NCBI GenBank assembly: GCA_026397895.1
Contig: JAPLTZ010000351.1
Location: forward strand, 1-6,779
Source: Verrucomicrobiota bacterium
Lineage (GTDB): Bacteria > Verrucomicrobiota > Verrucomicrobiia > Limisphaerales > JAFMIX01
DNA length: 6,779 nucleotides
Direction: 5' to 3'
How positions within the stretch are numbered: the stretch's first letter is position 1; every line of letters starts with the position of its first letter. Below the pieces are notes generated by a model. It saw nothing but the letters and a program-made list of their open reading frames with translations, ran no database searches and had not been told where the DNA came from. Below, in pieces: positions 6,235-6,779 of this stretch. Both the position numbers and the translations under genes were made by a program.

Positions 6235-6779
6235 ATGATTGAATCTCTTGACCGGAAACAAGCAAGCATTGCCGATTTTCAGCCTGACTCGCCAAGGTGC
6301 TTGCGCCAAGTGGTGGCTTTTGTCCTGGTATCCGCACTTGTGCAATTCTGCCTCGGCACGGCGATGGCGGGAACGACTCAATCGTGGGTCGGCAACACCA
6401 GTGCCAACTGGAACAACGGCGCCAATTGGAACAACGCGACAAACCCGGCAGCGGGCGACTCCGTATCTTTTGGAGTCGCCGGGACCAGCGGCACGACGTT
6501 GAATAACGATCTCACCGCCGATATCAATTTGGCCAATACCACCGCCATCAATTTTGCCAATAACGCCCCCGCCTACACTCTCACTGGCAACCGCATCACC
6601 TTGGGCGGCAATGTCAGCGTCGGCACGGGCATTACTGCGGAGTCTGTTTATTTCAATATTCTGCTTTCGGGGACTCGAACGGTGACGGTCAACAGCGGCA
6701 TCTTGACTTTGGGCGGAGTGGTGAGCGGGAGCACTTACGGCATCACCAAGGCGGGTGCCGGAACATTGACACTCGCTAA
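6235..6779 (+). CDS. Autotransporter-associated beta-strand repeat (PATR-type) exported protein, 3' partial
   Basis: An open frame runs from ATG 6235 to the window edge: 181 codons plus two bases. The TAA that ends the window is out of frame, so the gene continues. The N-terminus has a long polar n-region (1-25), hydrophobic core VVAFVLVSALVQFCLG and a signal-peptidase site AMA before Gly46. The mature part opens with TQSWVGNTSANWNNGANWNN, typical of the W-G-x-NW start of these proteins, then becomes Gly/Asn/Thr-rich beta-strand sequence and ends with GITKAGAGTLTLA, the start of a PATR motif. Family members are large beta-helical surface or secreted proteins; in Verrucomicrobiota many end in a PEP-CTERM or autotransporter domain, neither of which can be seen here. 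A TTG at 6301, with AAGG just upstream, is an alternative start that would give a compact signal peptide (LRQVVAFVL...). The spacing of the upstream palindrome favours neither strongly. Confidence 0.85.
   Translation, partial: MIESLDRKQASIADFQPDSPRCLRQVVAFVLVSALVQFCLGTAMAGTTQSWVGNTSANWNNGANWNNATNPAAGDSVSFGVAGTSGTTLNNDLTADINLANTTAINFANNAPAYTLTGNRITLGGNVSVGTGITAESVYFNILLSGTRTVTVNSGILTLGGVVSGSTYGITKAGAGTLTLA
6403..6436 (+). repeat. Short in-frame tandem repeat encoding ANWNNG
   Basis: GCCAACTGGAACAACG (6403-6418) recurs at 6421-6436 with one difference (15 of 16 identical), a period of 18 nt or six codons. It encodes the doubled ANWNNG/ANWNNA motif just after the signal peptide of the PATR protein. 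Slippage or duplication is the likely origin. Confidence 0.7.
6454..6480 (+). repeat. Hairpin in the early PATR coding region
   Basis: GGCGACTCC (6454-6462) and GGAGTCGCC (6472-6480) form a perfect 9-bp inverted repeat around a 9-nt loop, within codons of the PATR gene. No T-run follows directly, so it is not a standard terminator. It may be fortuitous. Confidence 0.4.

Noticed and set aside
5952..6269. A 106-codon N-terminal extension of the prepilin frame
   Set aside because: It covers the palindromes and promoter region and overlaps the divergent PATR gene start; the extension has no domain-like sequence, and the ATG at 5951 puts a normal short leader before AFTLIE.
6777..6779. TAA at the window end as the stop of the last gene
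   Set aside because: In the frame from 6235 the final bases read CTC GCT AA, so TAA is out of frame and the gene continues beyond the window.

Overview
The window looks like chromosomal DNA of an environmental Gram-negative bacterium, most plausibly of the Verrucomicrobiota (Pedosphaera/Limisphaera-like) or the wider PVC group. The basis is the combination of a GH2 glycosidase of the DUF4982 type, exported multi-domain esterases, a lone prepilin with an AFTLIE-type leader and a C-terminal DGH motif, an exported ankyrin protein and the start of an autotransporter-associated beta-strand repeat (PATR) protein. This is inferred from family content; no rRNA or marker gene is present.

Region 1 (nt 2-4083, plus strand) is a carbohydrate-degradation operon. 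The first gene, entering from the left edge, joins a GH2 glycosidase to a C-terminal alpha/beta-hydrolase esterase. Fourteen bases later a second gene joins a signal peptide and an alpha/beta-hydrolase esterase to a C-terminal SGNH/GDSL esterase. Two consecutive genes thus carry four catalytic domains, three of them serine esterases of two folds. The likely job is removing acyl (acetyl or similar) groups from a decorated polysaccharide or oligosaccharide while the GH2 domain cuts the glycosidic bond. A hairpin plus T-run that looks like the operon's intrinsic terminator lies inside the last codons of the convergent ankyrin gene.

Region 2 (nt 4030-5951, minus strand) holds two genes in the same direction: a type II-secretion/type IV-pilin-like prepilin protein (starts at 5951) and, 110 nt downstream, an exported protein made almost wholly of nine ankyrin repeats in exact 33-residue phase.

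Region 3 (nt 5952-6234) is a divergent promoter region. It contains two near-identical 22-nt elements (21/22 matching) in inverted orientation, each built around the perfect palindrome CTGTCCATAAGGACAG. One lies 63 nt before the prepilin start and the other 59 nt before the start of the divergent PATR gene, and each points the same way relative to its own gene. This is the most striking unexplained signal in the window.

Region 4 (nt 6235-end, plus strand) is the 5' part of an exported PATR-type surface protein that runs off the right edge. None of the four visible start codons has a clear Shine-Dalgarno sequence. No tRNA, rRNA, CRISPR, transposase or phage gene was seen.
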